From NCBI RefSeq assembly GCF_910592395.1, contig NC_088310.1, positions 20,777,501-20,841,500 of the forward strand: DNA of 64,000 nucleotides. The letters are read 5' to 3'. Under the pieces are notes generated by a model, which made no database searches, was not told where the DNA came from, and worked only from the letters and a program-made list of their open reading frames with translations. The stretch comes from Lineus longissimus. Its lineage: Eukaryota > Nemertea > Pilidiophora > Heteronemertea > Lineidae. The translations under genes and the position numbers were made by a program. Positions 10,055 through 25,000 of the stretch are shown piece by piece (within the stretch, counting starts at the first letter, position 1; each line of letters begins with the position of its first letter).

Positions 10055-13000
10055 GTAAGTTATGACTTCCACTGCAGCTTTCATTTTCAAGTTATGCATA
10101 GCATATAGCTGCCGATATTGTTGGTGTGTCATGTGATCATCCCCTGGTCACTTACATTATACTAGTTATTTACATTGTTTGACTTTCCAGTAAGATTATT
10201 TTAGTGGTGAACCCAATAAAATGTTAAAAATCTTGAGGTAATGTTGCATTTCACATTGCTCAGTTAAAGTGGATGCTCACAATTATATCAAACAAGAATG
10301 ATAACACTGTCAGGTCATACAAATATTGTTTGTGTTAGCTGCATGTAATGTAACTAGAGTGGTAACATTATGTTATGCTACTGTAAAAGTAGCCAGACAT
10401 TGGCAAATATAAACATACAAATGTACTCATAATTAATGAATACTGTTGTCATTCATTACATGACCATGTTGGCAGATTTCCACTTGTACAAAAATGTATG
10501 GTCGTCTCCTCCAGTATTGATCGCTGATACAGGCTAGAATAGAACCTTGGCAAAATCCAAATAGTTTCTGTACTAAGCCGTTACCATGGTTTACTGGAAT
10601 TCATACATATTCAATGACAATTGTTACGCATCTGCAGGTTTATTGCTAAATATGTCTGTGGGAGTGAGTGACATTGCCAGATTCCGTTCACCACTCTCAA
10701 CTTTCGCGAGAGAATACTGTAAGACCAAGATTCTCTGAAATGCCAAATGGTGTCCCAAGCTGTTGCCATGGATATGGTGAGATGCATCGCTAATGCTATC
10801 GCCCCCAAACAAACACACATCACAAGTTGATAGCGGTTGCATGTGTAAAAGATTTTGCTGGGAGAAGAATTTTGGTTGTCAGATCTTTAGAATTGGTTCA
10901 TTACCTCCTTTGAAATCGAGTGTTGTCTTGGGGGGGGGGGGGGGGGGCGAGGAATGCTTGAGAATTCAGCGATGAGACTTTCCTTTTATGGAGGATTTCT
11001 GGTTTTTTTCTCTCCTAAAGAGTGCTTTCAAAATTTGTCAGCAGAAATAAAAAGATATTTGCCTCTGTTCTCCCCGTTGAACTTTCAATTTTGCCTGCAC
11101 ATCTCTGATCTGTGTTGGTCTTACACATTTTCATTGTATCGTGTCTCCACTGTATTTATTTCTGGTTTGCTTGGTATATCGATTGGTTTCAGATCTGCTA
11201 CTCTATGCATGCTTGATTGAATAGCATGATATCAACATTTATACATGCCTGCAAGCTATCACCAGATATGTTTCTCACCTACATGTACACCTCATGAAAA
11301 TCAATATCTGCCTCCCAACATCAAGTGTCAGGCTTGGATGTCAAGCAGCAAGCATGTAGATCCTTTTGAGCGTGCCTGATGCAGCAGCATGAGGAAGGAG
11401 TGAGAGCCTGTTACAAGCTTTCCAGCGTGCCAGGAAACATTGCAAACAGTTTTTGTGGTCAGCATAACTGGTTCACACATCTGCAGCATTACTAAGAACA
11501 AGTAATCTCTGTCATTACAGCCAGCAATCTTTGTCTCAACATCTTGTCTTGTCATCTCAGAAAAAGGGCAATTCAGATAAATCCTTATGTGAGGAAGGAT
11601 CTTTCATTAACCCTGACATCTTGATATGTTGAGATCGGGGCAATCACAGTCTGAGACCTTGAAAAATAAAGCTGCTAGTCAGGGCCAATATCTGATCTGA
11701 TCACAGTACAATTAAAATAGTTGGAAAAGCCAATTTTGTCTCTTGGCCGTGGGCAAAGCTGTAGCTATCATCTTTCCAATAGCGGTATACAGAGGTTTGG
11801 GGATCTTTATACTGTTTTGTCATGTTTATAACATTGAGAACTGACTTTAATAGTTAGCAGTTAAATGATTTTGTTTGCCTGGTCATCCATGACATTTGTA
11901 TCCTTGTATTTGCCAGCTTCGTTTGTTTCTAAATTTTAAATAATGTACTATCTCTTTGTCTTTTCCTTTTCAGGATGAGCTTGATTTGGATAAACCTCAC
12001 CGAGATGCTATGTTCAGCCTTCCTCCGGAGAAGAAATGGCAGATATACTGCAGCAAGAAAAAGGTATGAAGCTTTCTCTATTAAAAACAATTTTAACATT
12101 TTGATTCTTTCGGAATCATCGTTCAGGGTGATGGGCAAATCTGTCCCCATGTCAAATCCAGGTAATGTTTCAAACTGCCCATTACTTCATCAGAAAACCA
12201 TGACCATCATGACATTTTGCCTGGGAGATACTGTTGCGATACAAACTGCATGGGCCCCTTACAATCCAACATGTTGTTACACTCATAAACCCTTGAATGC
12301 CTGCTTGAGATATTTTTCAATGGACTGGTTTGAAGTATGTATGCACAATGTTGCGCCACACATACCATGAGCTGTCAATATTGGCTCAATATTTTTACAG
12401 TTCGCCATAATCTCGACTGGTTTGAAGAGGCCATTACCAGTCATGAAATATTGAACACGAAGAGTATTTTGTCTGCATCAGTATGGGTCCTTGTACAATC
12501 TTAGTCTTATCATGCATCTCCGAATCCGATTGCCATTTTGATGAAAACAGTATAGCATGCATTAATGATGGCTTTCGTAAATTAACACAGTTGCTGAGTT
12601 CATTTTCAGAGGCGTACGTGTTCACTCAGAAAATTATCACAAATCTACAGAAATCAAACAGCTAGGCATATTCTAGAATCTACAACTAACTATCATAATA
12701 TTATGCTGGATTAATTGAGTTGAGTAAACTTGTCACGATTGTAATTGAAATCTTCTAAAAATTGTCTAAGTATAATAATGATATTTTCTAAAAAAACAAC
12801 TTCCTATTATTTAGTCTATATATTTTTTTGCAGCTGAATAATTTCACATTGTCGTCTTCTGATTAAATGTTTTCAGCACATAAAAATCCAAAGAACATCA
12901 CACAAATAGAAATGATGTGGGTATCACATTTTGTAATTCATTTTTCTATACAGAACACTCCTGACGTATGTTGATGCAGTGTATTTCTCACTCACAATAC

Positions 13001-16000
13001 GCCATAGAAACTACATGTACAAAGACCCGGTATGAAAAATGAGCGACATGTGCCAGTATACAGCGAATATGAGACCGTCAAAAGATCGGCAATGTGATCG
13101 TGCGCTGTTTTATGTGATTGTGTCCATTTTGATAATACACAGCAGCCCCATGGTACCATACACTGTCACTGTCGCCAATACATTGTCAAGAACAATCGAC
13201 CCTGAGATTTTCTTTGAGCGACGGAACAAAGGATTTGACTCAAAAAGGCCATCTTGTCTTGGTTCTGCGAAATCATTGCATCTTATGATATGAGTGATTA
13301 ATTTTCTTTTAAATGAATTAGTTTCCTTTAAGATAAGTGATGATGTATTTTGCATCTGGCATGTCTAGGTATACATGTACATGAAATGGAAATTAGTTTT
13401 CTTTGGCTGTACATTTTAATGTTGGCATGTGCATGAACCAATATGAAATGTGCTGCGTTGTCATACAGTGCATCATCTCAGTCTTATGTGATCAAGGAAA
13501 CCCTGAACACGTAATTCAGGTCTTGGAGTAGGAATTGCATCATTCATTATCATTCATATGTTCCAAATTCTGCAAGTAATCTGCAAGTAAAAGCTGATAC
13601 TGAAAGCTTCTAAGCTGGTTTCATACACACAGCATGTGCAAAAGTTATCGATATAAACTGAAAGTGTTTCTGGTGGTGAATTATGATGTTAATTTCTGAA
13701 GCTTGATACCAAACATCTGGATGTGAAGGGGCAGATGCGTGGTGTATTCTGAATGATTTGTTATAGGCCGGGTTGATGAAATGAATATAGAGCGGGTGTC
13801 AACGTCACAAATGCAACGGTTCTTCTGGATAATCTCAGGATATGACTTAAAATGAGATAATGCGGCCTTGCCTATTCCGACCAAACAGTGGAGGGCGGAG
13901 GTTGACCTGAGAGCTACAGCCATGACAGCCCAATTTGTTACATCCATTACTGGCATCAGGCCCTATAAACTCGCTTTTTGGACATTGGGGAAGGGGCAAA
14001 ACGTCTGTTTTGTTCTCCATCAGTCAAAAGGTTAGCCTAAATTAGCATGAAAATAATGTGTCTTGGTGACCCTTGCACGCCCCTCTAGCTCTGGCTCTGT
14101 AATTTGATAATCTGATCGAACACTCAGAAGAAGGAGAAACACCTGTGTGATGTCTCCACACAACTGCGACTACTGGCAGTCTCTCAACCCATTTTCCTTG
14201 CATCAAAGCTGCAGGTGATGCCTGTATAGCAAGCTTACTCAATCAGTCTTAAAGTTGGACTTAGGGCAGATTTGTCACCTTCACCTTTGAGAAAATAGCC
14301 TTGAGCAGTATTCAGTGGTTATCTGGTTTGCCTGAGCATATAGCCGTGTCATGGTGTCTTAATCTCCTTACCCTCAGGCTGCCAATTGCAGAAAAATGAT
14401 TCACGGGAGAAACAAGTCGAAATTTTCAGCTTTTGGCAAGTCATACTGCCATCTGCTTTCAACTTGAAACAATATAGCATAGCGTAAAAAGACTTAGTTT
14501 AACCTGGAAGGAGGTTGTTTTCCGAAAGGAAGTTTACGCGGAATACTGCTAACCAGGTTGTGGAGCCAGACTGTGCCAGATTATTTACCTAACATGACTG
14601 TGAGCCCTTCCATTAGTGGGCTCCGTATGCGAAATCTTGACCCAGGGGATCATGATCATTAGGAAACTGCATGTTAGCTGCACTCACTATATCAGCATCA
14701 TTAGGGCTTAGACTGGAGAGTGCAAGTACAACATCCCAGAAGACCTCGGATTTAATTGCACATTAGCTGCCCTTACAATGTAGGTATTGGAGTCTGGTTC
14801 ATGGACCCAAGGGACCTGACCAAATACTTGCCTCTTGGCATCTTATGAAGCATTCATTCTGGTGTTTCAATTTCATAGCAGTATGGAACAGCCAACCAAG
14901 CTACTCATTAGATAAACTCACCTCCTGGGACAGGTTGTCTGGGCTCTCCCTTGTCTTGTTTTCATGTGTCATGGCCATGTTCAGGAGGTTGAGTTATTAG
15001 TCTGTCAGGCTTGTTTGCCATTGCCTTACTTTATTCTTCATACTCTCATCTACTTTGGCTTATCACTTCACAGTCCCAAAATGCTTCTTCTTACCCTACT
15101 CCTGCCAAAATTAAGATTAGCCAACCCCTTGGAATATTTAACATCCGTCTTCAATATGACTTCTTGTCATACAACTTCTTCATTGTGTGCACTGGCTCCA
15201 GACTATTGATTCTGTGTGCTTCCATCTTCCTAGTAAATACTGTAGTGCATGTTTCTCAATGAATTTTATTGACTCTAGCATGTAGCACATTGTTAAATCT
15301 GTGCGTGCTGCATGCTAAAACTAACTACGTAAAAACTGTGGTTGCAACAACATTTTCACCATCAGATCTGCTCTGCTTGAAGCCCAGTGGAGAACAACCT
15401 GTCAGCATCTTCTGGATGCTCTCTAGATCACAGTTCTGGCTTTAAGTAACGTTCCTCATTATACACACAACCTTCATTTATTCCCAGCTTTAGTATGAGT
15501 CTCAAGGGACCCAAGTCCGAACACATGAGTCCACCTGTTGCGTGACGGGAGTCCCATGGGTCCTTAGCATCAAAATGATGGATGATGTGTCAGAGAAATT
15601 AGTATCTTATGACTACCATTACCAAGGATACAACATTTTAATGTTGCATGTTCAGAATCTGACTGAATCTTTCGTTCCAAACTTCCGCTGCAGGCTCTGT
15701 GGATAACAATTACCACACTTGCGTGTTCTTGCAGCTAATTTCTATCATGTTGCACATGCAACTGACAGCCTATTCTAATTCGGAACAAATTGAAACTGAG
15801 CTTGTTCTATTAGCTCCATCAAGACGTATGATGCATGAAAATTGAAATATTGCAGGTGAATCCAGTTCATCCCAGTTTTATTCAAGCAAAATGAGGTGGA
15901 GCAATGTCAGGCCTTGGTGGTCAAGATAATGACGATTGGATCCTCAGCTCCCCAGAGGTCATGCTGTCAGTTTAGCTTACGTTGGTCAATGTATGTAGTG

Positions 16001-19000
16001 GATGTATCATGCTATCCGCCAATTTCTTGTTGCAGTATAGGATGATGCTGTGAATGCTTACTTCCTCAGAATCATGCTCTTGTTCGATAATGAATGACTC
16101 ATCAGCAGGAAATTTGTCAATCTTGGTAGAAATGGTGCATTTACGAAGCAATTTCACACACTGAATGCTTTAGTAATGTCCAGTGTACACAATATTTGTG
16201 ACGTAATTTGATTTCTTGCTTGTCATCTTGAGCAAGTCAATTTACTTGAATCTCCTGCTGAGATATTCGCTAAAGTAAGAATTATTGACGCTAAATAGAA
16301 ATCTGAATGAAATAAGAGTTGAAGAAGAAGAATCTGCACCTCTTATGCGATTAAATGATGTTTTTCTAAGATCCTTTGGTTGCATGGTTTTCATGACGAA
16401 TAGACATTTAAAAGTCCTCCTATCATGTATCAAAGATGTTTGTCATATATCAGAGTATATTATACCTCAATCACTTTCATCCATATTCATTCCTTTGAAG
16501 TTGAAACTGTAAAAGATTTATTCAGGCATTTTACTTGCAACAGATAATACTGCTGATGCTCATCCCATCCATTTACAAGAAGCCTTTTTATGACTATTCT
16601 CTATGCTGGTTCAACAATAATCGGATTGTCGACCAATATAAACAACATACAATTTTCATTTTTGATATCCTCATTTATCTTAGTTAGCTGGGTTGAAAAT
16701 TGAAATCAGCTAGAAAAAATATACATTCAATTTAATCTTGGGTCTGTGTTGGTTGTACATCCACTCTAAATTGTCTCTCACTCAAGCGGAAACTTGGTTT
16801 CATCGTGATGTACATATCTAAGACGATCCTCGCCCAATCCGCCAATATATTACTTTCTTGAGCAAATGCTGTGATGGATAGAAAATAAAAGATGAGCTAG
16901 TAAAAAGTTCACAAATGGCTGTCTTTACATTCTCTATACAACCATGAATGCCTGGCGAAGATGCTAAAACCAATTTCAAATATGGATGACTTATACAATC
17001 TGTTTACTGTCAAGTTTAAAATGTCATGGGACTTTGACCTCCATTATATCAGCTTTAAAAATGGGCTGGAAGTTGCAGATTTTGCTTCAACAGTGCCGGC
17101 TTACTGGACTAAAAATAGAGGCTGTTAATAGCAATTTTTTATGCCTTTCAAAAGTTGTTTGGTTGGAGATACTTTCAAGGTATGCCTTAGATTGACATTT
17201 GGGTGACTGCCTTCATTAGAATCTTCGATGATACTTCAAACTAATATTGGTATGTCACTGATGATGTTTCGAAGATGTTATTGGAGGAAAGACTGATTGG
17301 TGTGTCTGATTTTATTACCACTTTTTTGATAATCTTCTCTTTGGAAATGTCACAGAATACCTTTCTTATCTTGAGTGCAAGGTGAGAGCTCTTGTATCGC
17401 CTTTTATTTGGATCGGGTTTCTTTCAATTTGTTAGCGATTAAAACTGAATAAGTCTGGTGCTGATCATGCTTTATTTCATCTCATAGAAAGCCAGCATCA
17501 TTCCTTCCCCAAAATTCTGGTCACTCACTAATGTAGAGATATAACATGTATTTCACCCAAATACAGCTCCCGTAAATCATCATCTACTCCAACTAATGCG
17601 TCTGTATAACTAGGATCAGGAACTCCCGCCTTCCATGAATACTAATTATTCGGCTGCCATGGCTACTGTGTCATTCTGCCTCTGATACAAGTGATACAGT
17701 CTCCCCTTGGCTCCCACGCGTGTACATGTACCAATACCATATACATACATGTATATGATAATTCCAACAGGTCTCGGCCAGATCCCACCCACAATATTCT
17801 ATATAAATTCCAATTTTCAATCAATATAGAGATCAAACAAACATACACCTCAAAGCATTAGTAATAGGAGCTAAACATTCCATTTTAGCGACAAATTTTT
17901 CCAGCCAATTGATCAGATTTCTATTGATTTTCAATATTGACAGCGTGGAGATGCGTCTCTCTCTGTGAGAGACGATAAGCCGCCATGTGTGGTTCTCATG
18001 ACGGGGCTGGATGTTGTTGTGAGCGCAGCATGACCTTGGGAGTCTTGCCAGGGCAGAGGTGAATTTGTATGAAAGAGTGGGAACAATTCCAAAATTGGTT
18101 GTCAGTCACAGCTGTTGGGGTTTGAGCCCCTGCCTCAAAAGCTGATGGTGATTGCCCTGCACTGTATCACCATGGATACCTTAGTAGTTTGAAATTACCA
18201 TTTCCAGCATGTCAAGGCAGGTTATAGCTCTCGCCATAGAAGTTTGACTCTTCTTTTGCATTCAGGTGCTCTCAGTCCTACCTTTCCAATACAGTGGCTT
18301 ATTGCTCCATGAAGTTAGGTTGTATTGGCTTTATTGCCATGGAGATGCCATGTCTCCTTGGATGTCATTTGGTCATTTGCATCAGTACGGTCAACAACCA
18401 TGATAGCATCTCTAATAGCCAGATTGCGTATTCAATACCCATTTACCATTTCTAATCTATCAGAGGGGTTTACTGTTGGTTTTGGTTTAACTGTTAGTAT
18501 ATTGGTCATCCAGGAAAGCTTCCTGATTGTTAGAAGAGTGTACCGTGTTTATTTCTGAATGAATGTCTTGTCTTGCTGTGACAACTTCGTCTGTTTGTCT
18601 GTGGCTTGTCCCCCTTCCTCATCTTGACCGACAAAGCCTTTGCATCTAATATAAAGAAAGAAGATATATCGCAGCATCATTTAGAGGGAGTATGACTCCA
18701 TGGGGATCAGGAGGATACAGCAATTACGTTTCTCCATTATCATTTGGTAGCTAGAATTAGCCTCTCTTTCCAATTGGGGGAGAGTAAGTACCTGATTGTT
18801 AATTGTCAGTTACTTGTGGTACATCAAAGGAGGCTGTACTATCATATTGATTGCAGAAGTCCCCCAGGGTTTGCCTGATGAGTCTTTCTGAGAAGCTAAC
18901 ATGATAAATCCATTAGCTTACCGTACATCCCTGTAATGATGCTGTAAAGAAGGTGATGTCCTATTGACAGGTATAGGGTTCTTGTCACTATCATATGCTG

Positions 19001-22000
19001 ATGTGTTTAAATATATTCCCCATTTTATTTTATCTGAGACTGCTTTCCAATTGAGTGATCATGGTTTTGAAATAAGATCTCCAGTTTATTCTGAATTCTT
19101 TGAACCACACCCATGACACGCATCATTATCTCAAATTGTATCAGGAATATCACCAAGTTTATTTCCTTAAAAAAACAGATATGACAGACTTTTGTATTGG
19201 CCTTGTGGGTGTGTTTCAGAACAGAACAACAAGCTGAAATAAGCTGAAGGGAACTGTTGCCATGGCTTGCCACAATGCCAACATTTATAATGCATAGGCA
19301 TAGTCATCATAGTGACATCCGGGTGAGACGTTGCTAAATGTCAGGCTTACATAAGCCAATTTTCTAATGCCACAGTGTGAGATACTGAAAACCGGGTTAC
19401 GTAGGCCTTTGAATAAGAATCGGTTTTGTGATAAATGAAACAGTAAACCCTCCCCCAATCCTCCCGCATGTCTGGTACAGTGGGCGTCTGTTGAAAGGCA
19501 GTAGGTAATGGTCGTATCGGGAAATAACCTGGATCAGAGACTTAAAGCTGAGCTAACCATTGATGGTGGCAAATTGGACGTTATTATGGGATGCGGATTT
19601 CACTTCGCTATCCGTCGCATGATGTAAAAAGTTCTATACCAACATTTTTGCTCCAGGCACAGATTGTGACTGTTTCTGTTGGGGTTTGCTTGAGCATTAT
19701 AAGAAAGGGAAAGTGATAAGTAACATTGAGGGAAAGAAGTCTGGTTGGTCTTCCCTTCTTGGACATCATAAATGGTATAAGATGGACAGGTGATAAGCAA
19801 TATGACAATCAAATGTTGCATTGTGGTGTAATGTCTCAAAACTAAATTTTCCAATTGGTCCATTAGCATATGAGAGTAGATCTCTAAAATTGGTTGTGTA
19901 GCCCCCCCCCCCCCCCCCCTTGGTCTATGTCTGCAGTGTAGGCGAACTTACACATATTCTCGGAGTCACCGGATCAATAGAAGGTGACTCATGGCTGGCC
20001 GGCTGCTACATGCGGTAAGACTGTTTACTCCGGGAAAACAGAGGCTGCACTATTTAACCAAATGTCTGATTTATTTCTGTGGCCAAGTATCTTGCAGTCA
20101 GGATGTTAATTTAATTCTTCAGCGATGAGTTATGGTGGTACTTGAATGTTAAAATGATGACATCATGGTTGTAACTATGCTAGAATCGTGGCTTTGACAA
20201 TGTTGTCATTTTAAGGCGTATCATCAGTTGAGGCAATGTGATTAGTGACAAAACAGTAAAGAGAATCAGCTATTGCAGAGTCCTCTCTGATGGCTTTAAT
20301 ACCACTGACATCAGCTTTTTCCCTTGTGAAGATCACTCTGAGAGTGGGAAAGTCACATTGAAAGTGTATTTGGCATGTTACACAGATTTCAACCCTCATT
20401 ATTGCCATATAAATTGCCAAGCATGCAAATTGCTAAGCATGACTTTGATGAATGCATGCCAGTCAAATCACCACCATGCAAACAGCAACCCATCAATCCT
20501 CATTAATCCACTCCTATATCTGTCTCCCATCCACCCTTAATCTGGTCCCTGCTCCTGCAGTTCATTGATATTGACCATAATGGGAAGAGGATAGATGGAA
20601 ATGGAAGGGGATAAAAGGGACACTCATGACCCTTTTGAAAGGTTAATAGAGGATATCAGTTGACAGTTGGCTTTGATGATGGGTTGAATCTTCAGTGACG
20701 AATTACAACCGCTGTCCAGAAGTAACAACATTTGGCACAGTTGTGTCTGTAGTACATTTCATTTTCAGATGTAGCTTTGCTGCGAACTTCTCAGGCAGGT
20801 CCACGAATTGAAACCAGATGTAACGTGCTTGTAAACTGGCAGACAAAGAAGTGTCTGAAACACGCTATGCTATATATCCGCTGTTTGCTCATGACACATC
20901 ATCACGAAGAGAGTCAAAACACTTCAATATCCATCTACTGATAAATTTGCATCTGAAGACATGTATTACACATCATGCATTGTTCAAGGATGATACATTA
21001 CATGAGGAACGTGGTGTAGATCATCTTGTAAGAACCCCTCAAATATGTGCAAGGAAAAAGATACTGTGCTCAGCTTGCTCATTGCATGCCTCTGGGGATT
21101 GGAACGGCAAGACAAGTGATGTTGTTTCTTCATACTCTTTTCCAAATGCATGGTTTGGCTAACATTCATGCACAGGCTGCAGATATGACTCAAAATACTT
21201 TCAATGCCTGAAGGAATTGAACGAAACAAAGAAAGAGACATAGCCTAATCCTTGACTACATGTAGATTACTTGACACCTTGCCCATCTCCCTGATAATGA
21301 ATAGCAGGAGAGAATGTCTAACTACTTTGAAATGAAATCTCAGCGATGACAAGTAATCCGTAAAAACTATTCATGACATACTGTTTGTTACGAATACGTA
21401 GGATCTTCGGTGAAGAGGTTTGAGAGCAGACGATGTGAAAAGATGCTATTGTGTTTTCATCCGATCATCTGCTTGCTAGCGGAGATCAGTTTTCTTGCAA
21501 GGCAAGCTTGTTTGCAGCAATGTACATGGCTGGTTTTCTGAAGAGGAAAGGTTTTTGAGGCTTTTAATGTTATAAACCTTCTCCTGATGGTATGAACAAC
21601 ATCACCAACATTGAGTCGATATTGACCGGCCATTTGGCTCAAAGCCACATTTTCAACCTGACAGTCTCCAAGTGTTAAGAAATATCCTGGTTACCTGCGC
21701 CTTTATTTGCCTCCAAGAGAGTAAATTATTGGTTTCTCATTTCATATATCACTTCGTATCCTTATCCTCACCAAATATTTATTCTGGCCAACTGAGATGG
21801 CAAACAGACACGAAAAATGGTATCTTTGTCGTGTGTCTGCTTGGTGCGCGCCTCGAAGGAAAACCTTTCATTCTGGTTACCCTAAGAGAAAGCGTCAAGT
21901 CTTTCTGTACCTGGTTATATCACATAACACAGCCATATTGACAAAATTGTCCATATCTTCTCTATAGCGTACCAAAATCCATATCTTTGGAGCCAACCAT

Positions 22001-25000
22001 TTATTGGGTAGGAGTGGTGAGCCATGGTAATTTCTTTGTAAGGTGAGATTGGCATGGGGAGAGGGGATGGCTATCAAGTCTGATGATAATAATGGTAACC
22101 CAATCGATATTTGTATTTTTGGGGACGACTGGTGCAGAAGAGGGTACATTAGCTTGCAAAAGACCTACTAGAACATATAACCATACCATGGTCAGAATTC
22201 GAAGAGGATGGATGGAAATGAATAGTTACAGTCCTCACCACAAACTGTCCTCTGGTGATGGCGGCAAACAGAGCTGTGTAGACACAGTGCATCAATTGCT
22301 ACCAGCTAGTAGCAGTAGAAGCTAATCACTCGCTATTAGTTTATGCCAGCAGCTATCGTGTCCCTTGGGTCTAATATGTCTGAGTTAGTGATTAAGAAAG
22401 CCTTGTTTTGCCAACAAGACAAACAGTAGAGGGGTGAACAGTGAAATGTACCTTGCTCAGGCTAAGAAGCAAATGCATTGTTATATTTCAATGCAGAAAG
22501 GTGTGGCAAGCGAATATGCCACTGGCACACATTCATGCCACCCACGATTTTAAGTGAATGGCACAATATTATCAGCGTTATCAGGAACTGAACTGTATAT
22601 TGCTTTGAAGTTGATCGCTGATGTGAATATGCACACAGTGAATAGATTGCTTGGTTGCAATATCAGATATTGAAAATTCTTTTATTCAATTATTGAGAAT
22701 TTGATGAAGATTTATGGAGGCAGTGTTGTGAGTTCTGGACGTATGTAGCGGTGCTTTGGAAGTAGCAACACCCTTTGGATCTTGCTAATGAACAAACTAT
22801 AAATCTGCTGAGAAAACATTTCGAAATTACACGATGTCGTCAGACAATGGGGTCAGAATCTGGCAATTGGAGGACACAATGATTCTTATAATATCCCAGC
22901 CATTGTGAGACACTGGATCCTGTCCTCATCTCCATGATAATAAGAAAGCTAAATAGATGGTGGGAGGATTTAACTTTGGAATCATATGCAGCGGCAGCCT
23001 TTGAAAGCGGCTTGCAGTCATTTTACTGATGTGTCTATGTTATACCACTTCGATTTGGTAGCTAGTTATTTTTCAGACGAGCCAGGGGGAGGAGTTACTC
23101 AACAGAAAAGGTCTTCTGCATCTGCCAGCTCAACGTGCTGGAGTTCACCAGGATTGAACATTGGCCTTGGTACACGGCCCCCTGCGTAGAATCATCATGA
23201 TTGACTTAGCACTCATTGGAAGATGCAGGATTCAATTTGCCTCGAGGGTTAACTCATTTAGTTGCTTGAGAAATTGCCAGGTAATCTGCTCAACTTAAAT
23301 TTCAACCCAGCTAGAGCATCATCTGTGGCTGGGTTTGCTGATTGTGGAAGTGTCCCAGGAGTCAGTATACACTGTCATACGACACCCCCTGGGTCTACTG
23401 GTATAGTATCGAATGGTAGATTTGTCTTGGAAGGAGACATTAGATTTTATAGTAATTATATTGTTTGATTGATGATGGCATTTTGCAGTTGATGAAGAAA
23501 GTAGTTGCCATTTACATTATGTTTCTAATAGCTGTGGTTGTGGGACTTAATGAAGGATTGCTTTGTAGTAATATATAGTAGTAAGATTCATAAATCAGAG
23601 TGTCATAAGTTTGACAGTTATCTTACTGACTATTGTTTCCGAGTGCCCTTGAGCAAGGTATTTGACCGCATCTCTTCTCTTTACCAAGGAAAATGAATAT
23701 GTGAAGACTTCAATATTCAGAAGAAACTTTAAAAACTTGCCAACTCACAAGTAGGCAGCATGAAATATCATATCAGTTTTCATCAGGAATTAGCAAATGA
23801 GTCATCAAGTGCTATACTTGTGAAAGTAATAAATAGTGTTATTGATTTTATCTTTAAGAGTTCTGCCTCCATCATATCCAAGGCAATATATATTTCAATT
23901 GGAAAATGCAAGGTCGGTTGTCTGGAAGTATTGGAAATAGCTACAGACATCAACAGCATAATTTCGTGGCACCATGCTTGATGAAATCTTCAGATATCTA
24001 GGTTCCAGCTTCTCCAGGCCCAAAAATGAAGAAACAAGTCTGATGGTAGTGCTTTATGACTATTCAGTTTTCGAAAAAGTATGAAAACATTGCTCACCAT
24101 GCTTTAAGGTAACAGTTGCAAAGTTTGTTTCAGTAGGATTCTTTGCCCCAAAGTGTGCTGGTCTGGTAGACTCAAGCTGTAAATGTAGGACATTTGGATA
24201 GGGTTGCAGCTTGTCAGGTTTCTTGAGATTAGAATTCACATCCAAGATTGCTGGACTAATCAATTTCTGATAAATTAATCATGACGGCTTTCAGGTCAGG
24301 CTGACTGCAGATATCATTGATCAAACCCCAATCCATGAATGTGTTTCTACTCAAATCAAGCTGACAGAAAAGCATTCTGCCTTGCTTTCTTAGACTTGTG
24401 AGTCAAGGGAGGAACCTAATTACCCCCTGCCAGTGCCACAGGTCTGCAGCAGCAGCATCAAGGGACCGTGACAAGCATGAACTGATGAGGTGAAGCTAAC
24501 CCAAATCACTAGCCAATCTCATAGCATCATGACTCACAAACGATATGGCAGTGACAAATTCTGTCTTAAAGCAACACATTCCGATAGTTGTTGGTTTGGA
24601 TATCACTCAGTCGAGTTGACATACAATTTGTGTTTATTGGTGTACATTGATGTATTGCAGATTTGGTCAAATTGTGTTGAAATGAATTACAGTATCCAAA
24701 GAGTCGCCAGCCATTCTTTGCATCGGTGCACAAGATGCATCAAAATACATTGCTGGCTTCAATCTTGCAATGGAATCTCTTGGTGAATGCGCTATCGTCG
24801 TCGCATGTGTAATATTTCCTGCATAATTACATGCACTATTACGCATGCATGCTTTACATCCCACATCCCAATGCTGTGATAACTTTGATTGATGCTGTGC
24901 GATAAAATCAAGTCATATTAGCCTGTTGCATGCATTCCTGTTGCATCCGGCTGAGTCATACTCAAACCTGTCGCATGTTGATGCTTCAAAGTGTAGTCAG